This document shows positions 43,655 to 52,400 of a stretch of DNA of 64,000 nt, in pieces (within the stretch, counting starts at the first letter, position 1; each line of letters opens with the position of its first letter). The position numbers and the translations under genes were made by a program. The notes under the pieces were generated by a model, which saw only the letters and a list, made by a program, of their open reading frames with translations, had not been told where the DNA came from and made no database searches. Source of the DNA: Phytomonospora sp040655735. Lineage in GTDB: Bacteria; Actinomycetota; Actinomycetes; Mycobacteriales; Micromonosporaceae. The stretch is taken from positions 186,001-250,000 of the forward strand of contig NZ_JBFAKK010000002.1 of the NCBI RefSeq assembly GCF_040655735.1. Direction: 5' to 3'.

Positions 43655-44170
43655 GTGGAAGAGCGTGAGACCGTCGCCGTGCCCGGAGCCCGGGCCGCCG
43701 TCGACGCCGAGTTCAGTGTCTTCTACCGCACCGACATGCCCCGCCTCGTGGGCTTTCTGCGCTGGCAGGGCGTCCCGCTCTCCGACGCCACCGACGTGGC
43801 CCAGGAGGCGATGCTGGAGGCCTACCGGCGCTGGGCCGACATCGAGTACCCCAAGGCGTGGGTGCGGCGCGTCGCCTCACGCTGCTGGGTCCGCCGGGTC
43901 GCCTCGGCGCCCGAGGAACCGGTCGCCGATCCGCCCGGCGGCGTCCTCACCGTCACCGACATCGAGGCGTGGGAGGGCCGCCATCACGTCCTCGGCCTGC
44001 TCGACCTGCTGCCAGCCCGGCAGCGGCAGGTGCTCGCGTGGTGGCTGGACGGCTTCCGGGCCACCGAGATCGCCGTGGAGTTGCGGATGAGCCCCGACGC
44101 CGTCCGGGCCAGTCTGTTCAGAGCACGCCGCGCACTCGAGAACCATCTGGGGGAATCCGACGATGAATGA
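43655..44170 (+). CDS. ECF-type sigma factor
   Basis: A 171-aa extracytoplasmic-function sigma factor. Region 2 (YRTDMPRLVGFLRWQGV, SDATDVAQEAMLEAYRRW) and region 4 (LLDLLPARQRQVLAWWLDGF, EIAVELRMSPDAVRASL) are both present. WVRRVAS occurs twice around residues 69-83 with different codons. The GTG at 43655 has GGAGGG upstream. Its stop overlaps the start of the next gene by 8 nt, so they are coupled. No anti-sigma with a zinc motif is visible; the downstream protein may be its partner. Confidence 0.85.
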   Translation: MEERETVAVPGARAAVDAEFSVFYRTDMPRLVGFLRWQGVPLSDATDVAQEAMLEAYRRWADIEYPKAWVRRVASRCWVRRVASAPEEPVADPPGGVLTVTDIEAWEGRHHVLGLLDLLPARQRQVLAWWLDGFRATEIAVELRMSPDAVRASLFRARRALENHLGESDDE

Positions 44171-44969
44171 GACCGTGCGACGAAGGCTCGTCGCCGAGCA
44201 CGAGCGCGTCAACGCCGGCCTGTCCCGTGGCCTCGACCTCGGCACGGGCCTGCGGGCCGCCATGCTCCCCGCCCGTTACGCCGACCTGGCCGACGACCTC
44301 GGCACGGTCCTCGACCTGGAGGCGGGCCTGGCGGCCATCACCGGCGAACGGGGTGCCCTCACCGGCATCGTGGCGGTCATCGCCGCCGCCCTCGACGCTC
44401 CGCTCGCGGCGCGCCTGGCGACCCGCGCCGACCTGGGCGAGGTCATGAAGCTCCTCGACGAGGTGAACACCGCCTGGGCGCTGACGGTGGCCGAGGGCGG
44501 GCTGCCCGCCGGCGTGGCCGAGGACCTCCACCACGCCGTGGAGCGCGCCGCGGCGCTGTCGCTGGTCGTCGCCGAGGTGTTTCGCCGCCAAGGCGCCGAC
44601 CTGGCCGCCGCGTCGGCCGACTGGCTCGCCGACGTCGTCGCCCGCGCCGCGCGGCTCGCCGCAGGCCTCGCCGGGGCCGGCGCCGGCGAGATCGCGCGCG
44701 TCACCGCCGCCTGGCCGCTGCACCTCGCGGGCGCCGGGGTCGGCTTCGAGGGCCACCTGCTGGCGACCGTCGCCGAGGGCCTCGACGACTTCACCGACAC
44801 CGACCTGGCCGCCGCCGGGCTCGGCGACGTGCCGCTGACCGGCATCCGCTGGTCCTCGCGCACGCGCTGGCCGGCGCACTGGCCCGAGCGGGTCGAGGCG
44901 ATGTCCGTGCGGCTCGGCGAGGACCTCTTCGAGATCCGCGCGGGCACCCAGTCGAGGGTCGCCACCTGA
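44163..44969 (+). CDS. hypothetical protein coupled to the sigma factor
   Basis: A 268-aa alanine/leucine-rich, predominantly helical soluble protein of unknown function. It overlaps the sigma gene by 8 nt (ATGAATGA context), suggesting translational coupling and functional association. No zinc-binding HxxxCxxC motif, membrane segment or signal peptide is visible, unlike common anti-sigma factors. The C-terminus (GIRWSSRTRWPAHWPERVEA) is basic/aromatic. It might modulate the sigma factor; this is inference from position only. Confidence 0.65.
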   Translation: MNETVRRRLVAEHERVNAGLSRGLDLGTGLRAAMLPARYADLADDLGTVLDLEAGLAAITGERGALTGIVAVIAAALDAPLAARLATRADLGEVMKLLDEVNTAWALTVAEGGLPAGVAEDLHHAVERAAALSLVVAEVFRRQGADLAAASADWLADVVARAARLAAGLAGAGAGEIARVTAAWPLHLAGAGVGFEGHLLATVAEGLDDFTDTDLAAAGLGDVPLTGIRWSSRTRWPAHWPERVEAMSVRLGEDLFEIRAGTQSRVAT

Positions 44970-45125
44970 CACGGGTGGACGATCACCCGCGCGCCTCACC
45001 GTGCAAACCCCCTCAACTCCGGCATGATGGCCACATTGGTTGAGCAGAGCCCGTCCCCGGCCGCCACCACCGTTCAGTGTGCGCTGGACTTGACCCGGGG
45101 CGGCGTCGGCGCAGGGGGCACGACG

Positions 45126-45773
45126 GTGAAAGTAAGTGATACGCAGATTGCACGCCGGGCACCATTGCGAAGGGTGCCGGTGCAGGAACGCAGCGCGGCC
45201 AGGGTCGGGCGCATGCTCGACGCCTGCGCCGCCCTCGTGGACGAACTGGGCTACGAGGGCCTGACGACAACGCTCATCGCGCAGCGAGCGGGCGTGGCGA
45301 TCGGTTCGGTCTACCAGTTCTTCCCCGACAAGCGGGCCGTCGTGCAGGCGCTGACCGTGCGGCACCTGGAGAGTTTCCTGGAGAACCTCAACTCCAGGCT
45401 CGACGCCCGTCTGGGGGGCGAGAAGCCGGACCACTGGTGGGACATCGTCGACGCGGTCATCGACGAGTACATCCACATGCACCGCATCGAACCGGGTTTC
45501 CGGACCCTGCACTTCGGCGACGTCGTCGACGTGCACCTTCTCGACACGGACCGGGAGAACAACGACGTCATCGCCCAGCGCCTCCAGGAACTCATCATCG
45601 ACCGGCTCGGCTTCGACGACCGTCCGCGGCTGCGTTTCGCGCTGGCCATCGGCGTGGAGACCGGCGACGCGCTGATCAACCTCGCGTTCCGGCGCGATCC
45701 CGCCGGCGATCCGGAGGTGCTCGGGGAGGCCAAGGCGCTCATCCGCGACTACCTCTCGCGTCACGTCGACTGA
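45126..45773 (+). CDS. TetR-family transcriptional regulator
   Basis: A 215-aa TetR regulator of a type conserved upstream of tmk-region genes in actinobacteria. The HTH is YEGLTTTLIAQRAGVAIGSV with YQFFPDKRAVVQAL. The ligand domain begins at about residue 75. GTG 45126 starts VKVSDTQIARRAPLRRVPV and has AGGGGGC upstream; an in-frame ATG at 45024 would add 34 poorly conserved residues. A 12-bp hairpin terminator follows. Target unknown. Confidence 0.82.
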   Translation: MKVSDTQIARRAPLRRVPVQERSAARVGRMLDACAALVDELGYEGLTTTLIAQRAGVAIGSVYQFFPDKRAVVQALTVRHLESFLENLNSRLDARLGGEKPDHWWDIVDAVIDEYIHMHRIEPGFRTLHFGDVVDVHLLDTDRENNDVIAQRLQELIIDRLGFDDRPRLRFALAIGVETGDALINLAFRRDPAGDPEVLGEAKALIRDYLSRHVD

Positions 45774-45813
45774 CGGTCTCAGCCTGGCTTCAGGATCGGT
45801 GGGCTGTACTTGA

Positions 45814-45842
45814 GGCGATCCGGGCGTCACGCCCGGATCGCC
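45814..45842 (+). terminator. hairpin terminator
   Basis: Perfect 12-bp stem GGCGATCCGGGC / GCCCGGATCGCC with a 5-nt loop, 41 nt after the TetR stop. No T-tract. Confidence 0.8.
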
Positions 45843-46016
45843 ACTACTCCCGCCTCGCCACCCGAAGCGACCGCTCGACGTGGTCTTCTCTCCCTCTCCA
45901 CCAGGGCGGACGCCGACGGCGGCGGGGCGGTGTGGCGACCTGGCACCCTTCGCGGCGGACGGCGGAGCCGCCGCAGTGCGGTATGACTCAGACCACCGTA
46001 TTAGTCTGACTCGACA

Positions 46017-48236
46017 GTGAGTTGGCTACACATGACGGTCGACGCACGGAGGAAGGGACGCGCCAAGGACATGTCAGTCGCGACAGATCTCCGCGCGATC
46101 CTGCGCATTCGCCCGTTCCGCCGCCTGTGGGCGGTGCTCGGGCTATCCGCCATGGGCGACTGGCTCGGCCTGCTCGCGACCTCGCTGTTCGCGGCCAACC
46201 AGGTCGAGGGCGCCACGGGCAAGGGCCTGGCCTTCGGGTCGGTCATCGCCGTGCGCCTGCTCCCCTCGCTGGTCCTGGGTCCCCTCGCGGGGATCTTCGC
46301 CGACCGCTGGGACCGCAGGCTCACCATGGCCATCTGCGACATGCTGCGTTTCGCGCTGTTCGCCTCGATCCCGCTGGTCGGCCTGTCCCTCGGCGGCGGC
46401 ATCCGCGCCGTCGGTTACGCCGCGATCGCCCAGTTCGCCATCGAGGCCGTCGCCATGGTCTGGATGCCCGCGAAGGAGGCGGCGGTCCCCAACCTGCTGC
46501 CCAAGGCGCGCCTGGAGACCGCCAACCAGCTCACCCTGGTCACCACCTACGGCCTCACGCCGGTCCTTGCGGCCGGTGTCATCGGCCTGCTGACCAGCTT
46601 CGACGCCGAGCTGACCAGCCTGGGCAGATGGGCCTCGGCGGTCGACCTCGCCTTGTACTTCAACGCCCTGACCTTCCTGGCCGCCGCGCTCGTGGTGATC
46701 TTCGCGATCCCGGAGCTGAGCCAGCGCAAGAACGGCAACGGCCCGCCCGGCGCACAGCCCGAAAAGCAGGGCATGCTGCGCGAGTTCGCCGAAGGCTGGA
46801 AGTACGTCGGGCGCACCAAGCTCGTCCGGGGCCTGGTCCTGGGCATCCTCGGCGCCTTCGCCAGCGCCGGCGTGGTCATCGGCACCGCGCAGTTCTACGC
46901 GCGGGCCCTCGGCGGCGGCGACGCCACCTTCTCCACGCTGTTCGCGACGCTGTTCATCGGCCTGGGCGTCGGCATCGTCGCCGGGCCGAAGATCGTCGGG
47001 CAGCTGTCCCGGCGGCGCTGGTTCGGGCTGAGCATCATCGTCGCCGGCTGCGCGGTCATCCTCGACTCGATCGCCCCGCACGTCGCCGTGGCGATGCTCG
47101 GGACCTTCCTGGTCGGCGCGGGCGCCGGAATGGCGTTCCTGTCGGGCATCACGCTGCTGGGCGGCGAGGTCGCCGACGACGTCCGCGGCCGCATCTTCGC
47201 GTTCATCAACACCGCCGCCCGCGTCGTGCTCATGGCCACGATCGCCGGTTCGGGCCTCATCGCCGGCTTCGGCCTCGCCCGCCGCGTCGACTGGGGCATC
47301 CTCCACGTCGACCTGTCGGCGACGCGCTTCCTGCTGCTGGCCGCCGGCGTCATCGGCATCTCCACCGGCATCTCGGCCCTGCGCCAGATGGACGACAAGC
47401 CGGGCGTGCCGATCCTCAAGGACGTCTGGAGCTCCATCCGCGGCCGTCCGCTCAGCCTCGGGCAGCCCGCCGAGGGCAAGGGCTACTTCATCGTCTTCGA
47501 AGGCGGCGACGGCTCCGGCAAGTCCTCGCAGGTCGTCAAGCTCGCCGCGCACCTGCGCCTGTCGGGCCACGACGTCGTCCTCACCCGCGAACCGGGCGCC
47601 ACCGACATCGGCCGCCGGATCCGCACGCTCGTGCTGGACCCGTCGACCGGCTCGGAGCCGTCCCCGCGCGCCGAGGCGCTGCTCTACGCCGCCGACCGCG
47701 CCCACCACGTCGCCACGATCGTGCGGCCCGCGCTGCGCGAGGGCAAGGTCGTCATCTCCGACCGCTACGTCGACTCCTCGCTGGCCTACCAGGGCGGCGG
47801 GCGCGACCTGCCGACCGAGGAGGTCGCGTGGCTGTCGGACTGGGCGACGGCCTCGCTCAAGCCCGACCTCGTCGTGCTCCTCGACATCGACCCCGCGATC
47901 GGGCTGGCGCGCGCCTCGGGCCGCGCCGGTCACGACCACATCGAGCGCGAGTCGGTGGCCTTCCACGAGAAGGTCCGCTACAAGTTCCTCGACATCGCCG
48001 CCGAGGACCCGCGCCGCTACCTCGTGGTCGACGCGACCCTCTCCGAGGAGGAGATCTTCGCCCTCGTCCGCGCCAAGGTCGCCGAGCGGCTGCCCGGCGG
48101 CAGCAGCGACGACGAGACCGTCACCCCGGGCACGCTGGCCACCGACGGCGACTTTCGCCAAGGTCCCGCCGATCCCTTCCTGATGGAAGCCGACCTCGGC
48201 GACCCGCGCACCCCTGCGAGGGAGGCGGGCGCGTGA
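46017..48236 (+). CDS. tmk: MFS transporter-like domain fused to thymidylate kinase
   Basis: A 739-aa fusion. Residues ~15-450 are a 12-helix MFS-like membrane domain (LWAVLGLSAMGDWLGLLATS, GPLAGIFADRWDRRLTM with the loop 2-3 motif). Residues ~485-690 are dTMP kinase: VFEGGDGSGKSSQVVKL (P-loop), VVLTREPGATDIGR, ISDRYVDSSLAYQGGGR (DRY), and the lid GRAGHDHIERE. It phosphorylates dTMP for DNA synthesis. A TAGTCT -10 box ends 9 nt before GTG 46017; ATG 46032 is an alternative. The stop overlaps holB by GTGA. The fusion is known in some actinobacteria; the role of the MFS part is not. Confidence 0.92.
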   Translation: MSWLHMTVDARRKGRAKDMSVATDLRAILRIRPFRRLWAVLGLSAMGDWLGLLATSLFAANQVEGATGKGLAFGSVIAVRLLPSLVLGPLAGIFADRWDRRLTMAICDMLRFALFASIPLVGLSLGGGIRAVGYAAIAQFAIEAVAMVWMPAKEAAVPNLLPKARLETANQLTLVTTYGLTPVLAAGVIGLLTSFDAELTSLGRWASAVDLALYFNALTFLAAALVVIFAIPELSQRKNGNGPPGAQPEKQGMLREFAEGWKYVGRTKLVRGLVLGILGAFASAGVVIGTAQFYARALGGGDATFSTLFATLFIGLGVGIVAGPKIVGQLSRRRWFGLSIIVAGCAVILDSIAPHVAVAMLGTFLVGAGAGMAFLSGITLLGGEVADDVRGRIFAFINTAARVVLMATIAGSGLIAGFGLARRVDWGILHVDLSATRFLLLAAGVIGISTGISALRQMDDKPGVPILKDVWSSIRGRPLSLGQPAEGKGYFIVFEGGDGSGKSSQVVKLAAHLRLSGHDVVLTREPGATDIGRRIRTLVLDPSTGSEPSPRAEALLYAADRAHHVATIVRPALREGKVVISDRYVDSSLAYQGGGRDLPTEEVAWLSDWATASLKPDLVVLLDIDPAIGLARASGRAGHDHIERESVAFHEKVRYKFLDIAAEDPRRYLVVDATLSEEEIFALVRAKVAERLPGGSSDDETVTPGTLATDGDFRQGPADPFLMEADLGDPRTPAREAGA

Positions 48237-49417
48237 GCGCGCCGATCTTCGACGAGCTCGTCGGCCAGGAAGAGGTCGTCGGGCTCCTCGACGCAGCCGT
48301 CACCGCCGGGCAGGCGGTCCTCGCCGGGCTCGGCGGGGATACCTCGTCGATGACGCACTCGTGGCTGTTCACCGGCCCGCCCGGGTCCGGTCGTTCGGTC
48401 GCCGCGCGCGCTCTGGCCGCCGCGCTGCAATGCCCCAAGGGCGGCTGCGACGCGTGCGGGGCGTGCCACACCGCGCGCGGCGGCACCCACGCCGACGTGC
48501 GCTTCGTCGTCCCCGACGGCCTGTCCATCGGTGTCGGGGAGATGCGCTCCCTGGTCACGCGGGCGCAGAGCGCGCCGACGCAGGGCCGCTGGCAGATCCT
48601 GCTCATCGAGGACGCCGACCGCCTCACCGAGGCCGCCGGGAACGCGCTGCTGAAGTCCATCGAGGAACCGCCCTCGCGGACGGTGTTCCTGCTGTGCGCG
48701 CCCTCCGTCGACGACGTCCTCGTCACCATCCGCTCGCGCTGCCGCGTGGTCGCGCTGCGGCAGCCTCCCGCCTCGGCGATCGCGCGCCTGCTCGTCGAGC
48801 GCGACGGGATCGACCCGGAGGTCGCCGACACCATGGCCTCGGTCGCGCAGGGCCACGTCGGCCGCGCCCGGCGCCTCGCCCGCGACTCCGAGGCCCGCGC
48901 CCGCCGGGCCGCCGTGCTGGGTGTGCCGCGGCAGTTGACCGGTGTCGGGGCGTGTTTCGATGCCGCTGATGCGTTGATCACCGCTGCTGAGACTGAGGCC
49001 GAGGCCTCGACGACGGAGCTTGCCGGCCGTGAGAAGGCCGATCTGGAGACCGCGTTGGGTAAGGGTGGCAGTGGTAAGGGCGCTTCGAAGGCGGCCCGGG
49101 GTACGGCCGGGTTGGTGAAGGATCTGGAGAAGCGGCAGAAGTCGCGGCTGACGCGTGCGCAGCGTGATGCCCTCGACCGGGCGCTGGTCGATCTGGCGGC
49201 GTTCTACCGCGATGTGCTGGTGACTCGCTTCGGGGCCCGGGTTCCTTTGGTGCACACCGATCTGGCCGCCGCGTCGAGGGCGGCCTCGGGTGCGTTCTCG
49301 GCCGAGAGCGTGGTGCGCCGCATCGACGCGATCCTGCGCTGCCGGGAGGCGATCGACAAGAACGTCCGGCCGCGCATCGCGGTCGAGACGCTGATGCTGC
49401 ACCTCTGGCGAGGCTGA
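48233..49417 (+). CDS. holB: DNA polymerase III delta prime subunit
   Basis: A 394-aa clamp-loader subunit. GTG 48233 overlaps the tmk stop (GTGA), with GGGAGG upstream. The AAA+ domain has LFTGPPGSGRSVAARAL, where Arg replaces the Walker lysine as in delta prime, a zinc module (QCPKGGCDACGACHTA), DADRLTEAAGNALLKSIEEPP and RCRVVALRQPP. The C-terminal collar domain begins near residue 240. From about position 48950 codon use shifts toward T/G-ending codons (GAT, GCT, GGT), unlike the first half. Operon with tmk, as in other actinobacteria. Confidence 0.92.
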   Translation: MSAPIFDELVGQEEVVGLLDAAVTAGQAVLAGLGGDTSSMTHSWLFTGPPGSGRSVAARALAAALQCPKGGCDACGACHTARGGTHADVRFVVPDGLSIGVGEMRSLVTRAQSAPTQGRWQILLIEDADRLTEAAGNALLKSIEEPPSRTVFLLCAPSVDDVLVTIRSRCRVVALRQPPASAIARLLVERDGIDPEVADTMASVAQGHVGRARRLARDSEARARRAAVLGVPRQLTGVGACFDAADALITAAETEAEASTTELAGREKADLETALGKGGSGKGASKAARGTAGLVKDLEKRQKSRLTRAQRDALDRALVDLAAFYRDVLVTRFGARVPLVHTDLAAASRAASGAFSAESVVRRIDAILRCREAIDKNVRPRIAVETLMLHLWRG

Positions 49418-49472
49418 CCCACGCGGGCGCCCACCCCCTCAGCCGCCACCTGCGGCCCTCACGGGAAGTCGG

Positions 49473-50210
49473 CTACGCCAGCGTCGCGACCGTGACGATC
49501 TCTGGGCTGCCGGCCGTCCAGGGCCTTCGATCCCAGTCGCCGTAACGGTTCTCGACGACGAAGCCGGACGCGGCGACGAGCTTGGCGAGATGCTCGGGGT
49601 CGATGAAGCGCAAGGTGCCGTCGTCGGTGAACGACTCGTCGGTGTCGTGCGAGCGGTATGCCGTGCGGAAGTCCACCAGGTCGGGTTCGCGCGTCCCGAG
49701 CAGCTCGTGCGAGACGGTGAAGTCCTCACCCAGAGCCGAGCGCACCCGCGTCGAGGTCTCCGCCGGAGTCCAGTGCTCCCAGGCCTTCGCGGCCGGATCG
49801 CGCGTCTCGAAGGCCAGCGTCCCGCCCCACACGAGGTGGCGGGCGAAGCGGTCGAGGGCCGCGCGCACGTCATCGTCGTCGAGCAGCGCCTGGAAGGCGT
49901 GCCCGGTCATGAGGATCAGCTCGAAGCGGCGGCTGAGGTCGAGCGTGCGCGCGTCGCCGGCGTACCAGGCGACGTCGGAGCGCTTGGCCTTCGCGGCGGC
50001 CAGCATCGCCGGCGCCGGATCGACGCCGGCCAGGTCGCCGGTGTGGCCTTCCCGGCGGGCCCGGGACAGCAGTTCCCCGGTGCCGCAACCGATGTCGAGC
50101 ACCGACGCGGCGCCCATGACGTGCCCGAGGTAGAAGTCGTCGCCCGGACCCCAGCGGTTGAGCGGGTCGTAGGTCGCGGCCAGACGCGGATCGCGGTAGG
50201 CGTCGGTCAT
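49473..50210 (-). CDS. class I SAM-dependent methyltransferase
   Basis: A 245-aa methyltransferase. AdoMet-binding motif I is VLDIGCGTGELLSRARR; LAGVDPAPAMLAAAKAK and VAWYAGDARTLDL are motifs II and III; LILMTGHAFQALLDDDDVR follows. The acceptor is unknown. ATG 50210 overlaps the stop of the upstream hydrolase by 4 nt (ATGA), forming a two-gene operon. Confidence 0.88.
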   Translation of the reverse strand: MTDAYRDPRLAATYDPLNRWGPGDDFYLGHVMGAASVLDIGCGTGELLSRARREGHTGDLAGVDPAPAMLAAAKAKRSDVAWYAGDARTLDLSRRFELILMTGHAFQALLDDDDVRAALDRFARHLVWGGTLAFETRDPAAKAWEHWTPAETSTRVRSALGEDFTVSHELLGTREPDLVDFRTAYRSHDTDESFTDDGTLRFIDPEHLAKLVAASGFVVENRYGDWDRRPWTAGSPEIVTVATLA

Positions 50211-50803
50211 CTCGGACGCACCGGGCGCTCGCGGGCGGGCCACACGGTCTCGTCGAGGAAGGTCTCGACGGCCTCGACGATCCCGGCCATCGCGGCCAGC
50301 GACCCGCTGAGCGGGCCGGGCACGTAGAAGCCGTGGTCGGCGCCGGGGATCTCGTGCACCCAGGGCGTCAGTTCCCTTGCCAGCTCCGGATTCCAGGACG
50401 GGTCACCGGTCCCGCCGACGAGCAGGAAGGGCGCGGTCGCGCGCCGCAGGCCGGCCACCACCCACGGGCTGGTCAGCAGCGGCGTCAGCCAGACGGCGGG
50501 CGTCTCGTGGTCGGCGGCCAACGGGGAGGCGAAGGTGCCCAGCGACTTGGCGATCACCAGCGGCCGGTCCGGTCCGTACTTCTCGAAGGCCGGCTTGAGG
50601 TCGACCTCGGTCCAGGGGCCGCGCTCGTCGTCGGCCAAGTGCGCGAGACCGACGCCGGGATCCATGCGGCTCCACCACAAGTACTCGACCTCGGCGCCGC
50701 GGTATTCGGCGGCGTCGGCGGGATAGGCGCACCAAGGCGTGTAGGGCCCGCCGCGGCCGCCGGGGATGACCAGTGCTCGTTTGGTAACTGTCGCATCCGT
50801 CAC
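50207..50803 (-). CDS. alpha/beta hydrolase-like protein
   Basis: A 198-aa short alpha/beta hydrolase. VIPGGRGGPYTPWCAYPADA is the N-terminal strand-loop; LVIAKSLGTFASPLAAD has Ser in an AKSLG elbow; GGTGDPSWNPELARELTPW and IPGADHGFYVPG supply the acid and His. Such short proteins occur as dienelactone-hydrolase-like or uncharacterised. GTG 50803 is supported by TAGGTT 7 nt upstream and no ribosome binding site. Operon with the methyltransferase; divergent from the MerB-like gene. Confidence 0.78.
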   Translation of the reverse strand: MTDATVTKRALVIPGGRGGPYTPWCAYPADAAEYRGAEVEYLWWSRMDPGVGLAHLADDERGPWTEVDLKPAFEKYGPDRPLVIAKSLGTFASPLAADHETPAVWLTPLLTSPWVVAGLRRATAPFLLVGGTGDPSWNPELARELTPWVHEIPGADHGFYVPGPLSGSLAAMAGIVEAVETFLDETVWPARERPVRPR

Positions 50804-50810
50804 CTGTAGG

Positions 50811-50844
50811 AACCTAACCGGTGCGGTCGCGAAGCCGCTACCCT
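50811..50844. promoter_or_regulatory. divergent leaderless promoters
   Basis: Minus strand: TAGGTT at 50811-50816, 7 nt before GTG 50803. Plus strand: TACCCT at 50839-50844, 8 nt before ATG 50853. The two genes start 50 bp apart, so the promoters must overlap and may compete. Confidence 0.55.
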
Positions 50845-50852
50845 CAGGCCGC

Positions 50853-51518
50853 ATGGCAGCCGATCTCGTCGACATTAGAACGTTCGTCTACGACTGGTTC
50901 GCGCGCAACGGGGAGCCACCATCCTTAATGGACATAGGGCGGGCGCACGGGCTCGACGAGTCGGGCGTGCTCGCGGCACTGCGCAAACTCCACGACGGAC
51001 ATCTCGTCGTGCTCGACGAAACACACCGTGAAATCGTCATGGCCCATCCTTGGGCCTCGGCGCCAATGGGTTTCGTCGTCGCCGGGCCGGCGCAGAAATG
51101 GTGGGGAGGGTGCGCTTGGGACTCCTTCGCCATCCCCGCCCTCGTCGGCCGCACCTGCCTGGTCGCGACGCACTGCGGCGGCTGCGGGGCGGCCATGGCC
51201 TTGGACGTCAAGCCCGACCGCGCGCCCATCGAACCCTGGGTGGCGCATCTCCCGGTGCCCGTTCTGCGTCAGTGGGACGACGTCGTGGCGACCTGTTCGT
51301 CCCAGCTTCTCTTCTGCCGTCCGGCGCATGTGGACGAATGGTGTGCCCGAACCGGTTCACAAAAGGGCGAAGTGCTCGACTTGAGGACTTTGTGGACGCT
51401 GGCGACTCGCTGGTATCACGGCCGGATGACTCGCGAGTACCGCAGGCGCACGCCCGGCGAGGCCGGTGTTTTCTTCGCCGGGATAGGACTCACCGGAGAT
51501 TTCTGGCGGACCGAATAA
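50853..51518 (+). CDS. alkylmercury-lyase (MerB)-like protein
   Basis: A 221-aa protein resembling organomercurial lyase. The N-terminal winged helix is MDIGRAHGLDESGVLAALRKL. The MerB core follows: GCAWDSFAIPALVGR keeps the Cys and Asp of the catalytic CxxD; THCGGCGAAMALDVKP matches SHCxxTG; CSSQLLFCRP matches the second catalytic Cys region (FCCHVHFF). Function may be organomercury cleavage or, in many actinobacterial homologues, unknown. Residue 25 is a rare TTA codon (50925-50927). Leaderless start, divergent from the hydrolase/methyltransferase operon. No merA or merR is visible. Confidence 0.78.
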   Translation: MAADLVDIRTFVYDWFARNGEPPSLMDIGRAHGLDESGVLAALRKLHDGHLVVLDETHREIVMAHPWASAPMGFVVAGPAQKWWGGCAWDSFAIPALVGRTCLVATHCGGCGAAMALDVKPDRAPIEPWVAHLPVPVLRQWDDVVATCSSQLLFCRPAHVDEWCARTGSQKGEVLDLRTLWTLATRWYHGRMTREYRRRTPGEAGVFFAGIGLTGDFWRTE

Positions 51519-51524
51519 AAAGGG

Positions 51525-51556
51525 AACCGGACCCGGCCGCAAAGCCGGGTCCGGTT
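51525..51556. terminator. bidirectional terminator
   Basis: 13-bp stem AACCGGACCCGGC / GCCGGGTCCGGTT with a 6-nt loop. Flanking A5 on the left gives a T-tract for the minus-strand dimethylargininase gene; TTC follows on the plus side. Confidence 0.88.
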
Positions 51557-51584
51557 TCGACGTCGCACGCGCTCTTCGAGCGCT

Positions 51585-52400
51585 TTAAGTCCGCAACTCC
51601 GAGATGCAGCACTTCACGCTGCCCCCGCCCTTCTTCAGCTCCGACAGGTCGACCGGCACCGGCACGTAGCCGCGGGCCTCGACCTTCGCCGCCATTCCGC
51701 GCGCCTCGGCGTTGAGGAACACGTTGCGGCCGTCGGAGACCAGGTTGAGCCCGAAGGCCAGGGCGTCGGCCTCGTCGGCGAGGACCGCGCCGGGGAAGAG
51801 CTGGCGGAGCACCTTCCGCGAGGACGCGCTGAACGCCTGCGGGTAGTACGTGATCGTCTCGTCGTCGAGGACGGCCAGGGCCGTGTCGAGGTGGTAGAAG
51901 CGGTCGTCGACCAGCTTCAGCGACACCACCGGCCGGCCCAGCGCCTCGCCCGCCTCGGCGTGCGCGCGGGGGTCGGTGCGGAACCCGTACCCGGCGAGGA
52001 TGAACCCCGGCCCCGGCACGTAGGCGAAGTCGCCCTCGCCCTCGTTGGTCTCCGTCGGGGCCACGAAGCGCCAGCCGCCGGCCCGGAACCACTTCTCGTA
52101 CGCGGCGGCCTCCGGCTGGCGCTGCGGGTAGCGGAAGCGGGCGCCGTAGACCGCGCCGTCGACCATGAAGGCGCCGTTGGCGGCGTAGACCATGTCCGGC
52201 AGCCCCGCCTCGGGCTCGACGGTGTACACCGTGTGGCCGTGGTCGGTGAGGGCCTCGCACAGCTTCGCCCACTGGCCGATGGCGAGCGTGGTGTCGACCG
52301 GCGTGGAGGTGTCCATCCACGGGTTGATGGCGTAGGAGACGGTGTAGTGCTCCGGAGGGCAAAGGAGGTAGGTGCGCGACGTTGCGCTGGTGTCGGTCAT
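51585..52400 (-). CDS. ddaH: dimethylarginine dimethylaminohydrolase-like amidinotransferase-fold enzyme
   Basis: A 271-aa guanidine-modifying enzyme, likely converting N-omega-methylated arginine to citrulline. The signature segments are DMVYAANGAFMVDG, NEGEGDFAYVPGPGFILAGY, FYHLDTALAVLDDETI (catalytic His) and the C-terminal GGGSVKCCISEL (catalytic Cys). AAGGA precedes ATG 52400. Arginine deiminase-type activity is an alternative. Single-gene unit with a good terminator and divergent from the beta-propeller gene. Confidence 0.88.
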   Translation of the reverse strand: MTDTSATSRTYLLCPPEHYTVSYAINPWMDTSTPVDTTLAIGQWAKLCEALTDHGHTVYTVEPEAGLPDMVYAANGAFMVDGAVYGARFRYPQRQPEAAAYEKWFRAGGWRFVAPTETNEGEGDFAYVPGPGFILAGYGFRTDPRAHAEAGEALGRPVVSLKLVDDRFYHLDTALAVLDDETITYYPQAFSASSRKVLRQLFPGAVLADEADALAFGLNLVSDGRNVFLNAEARGMAAKVEARGYVPVPVDLSELKKGGGSVKCCISELRT

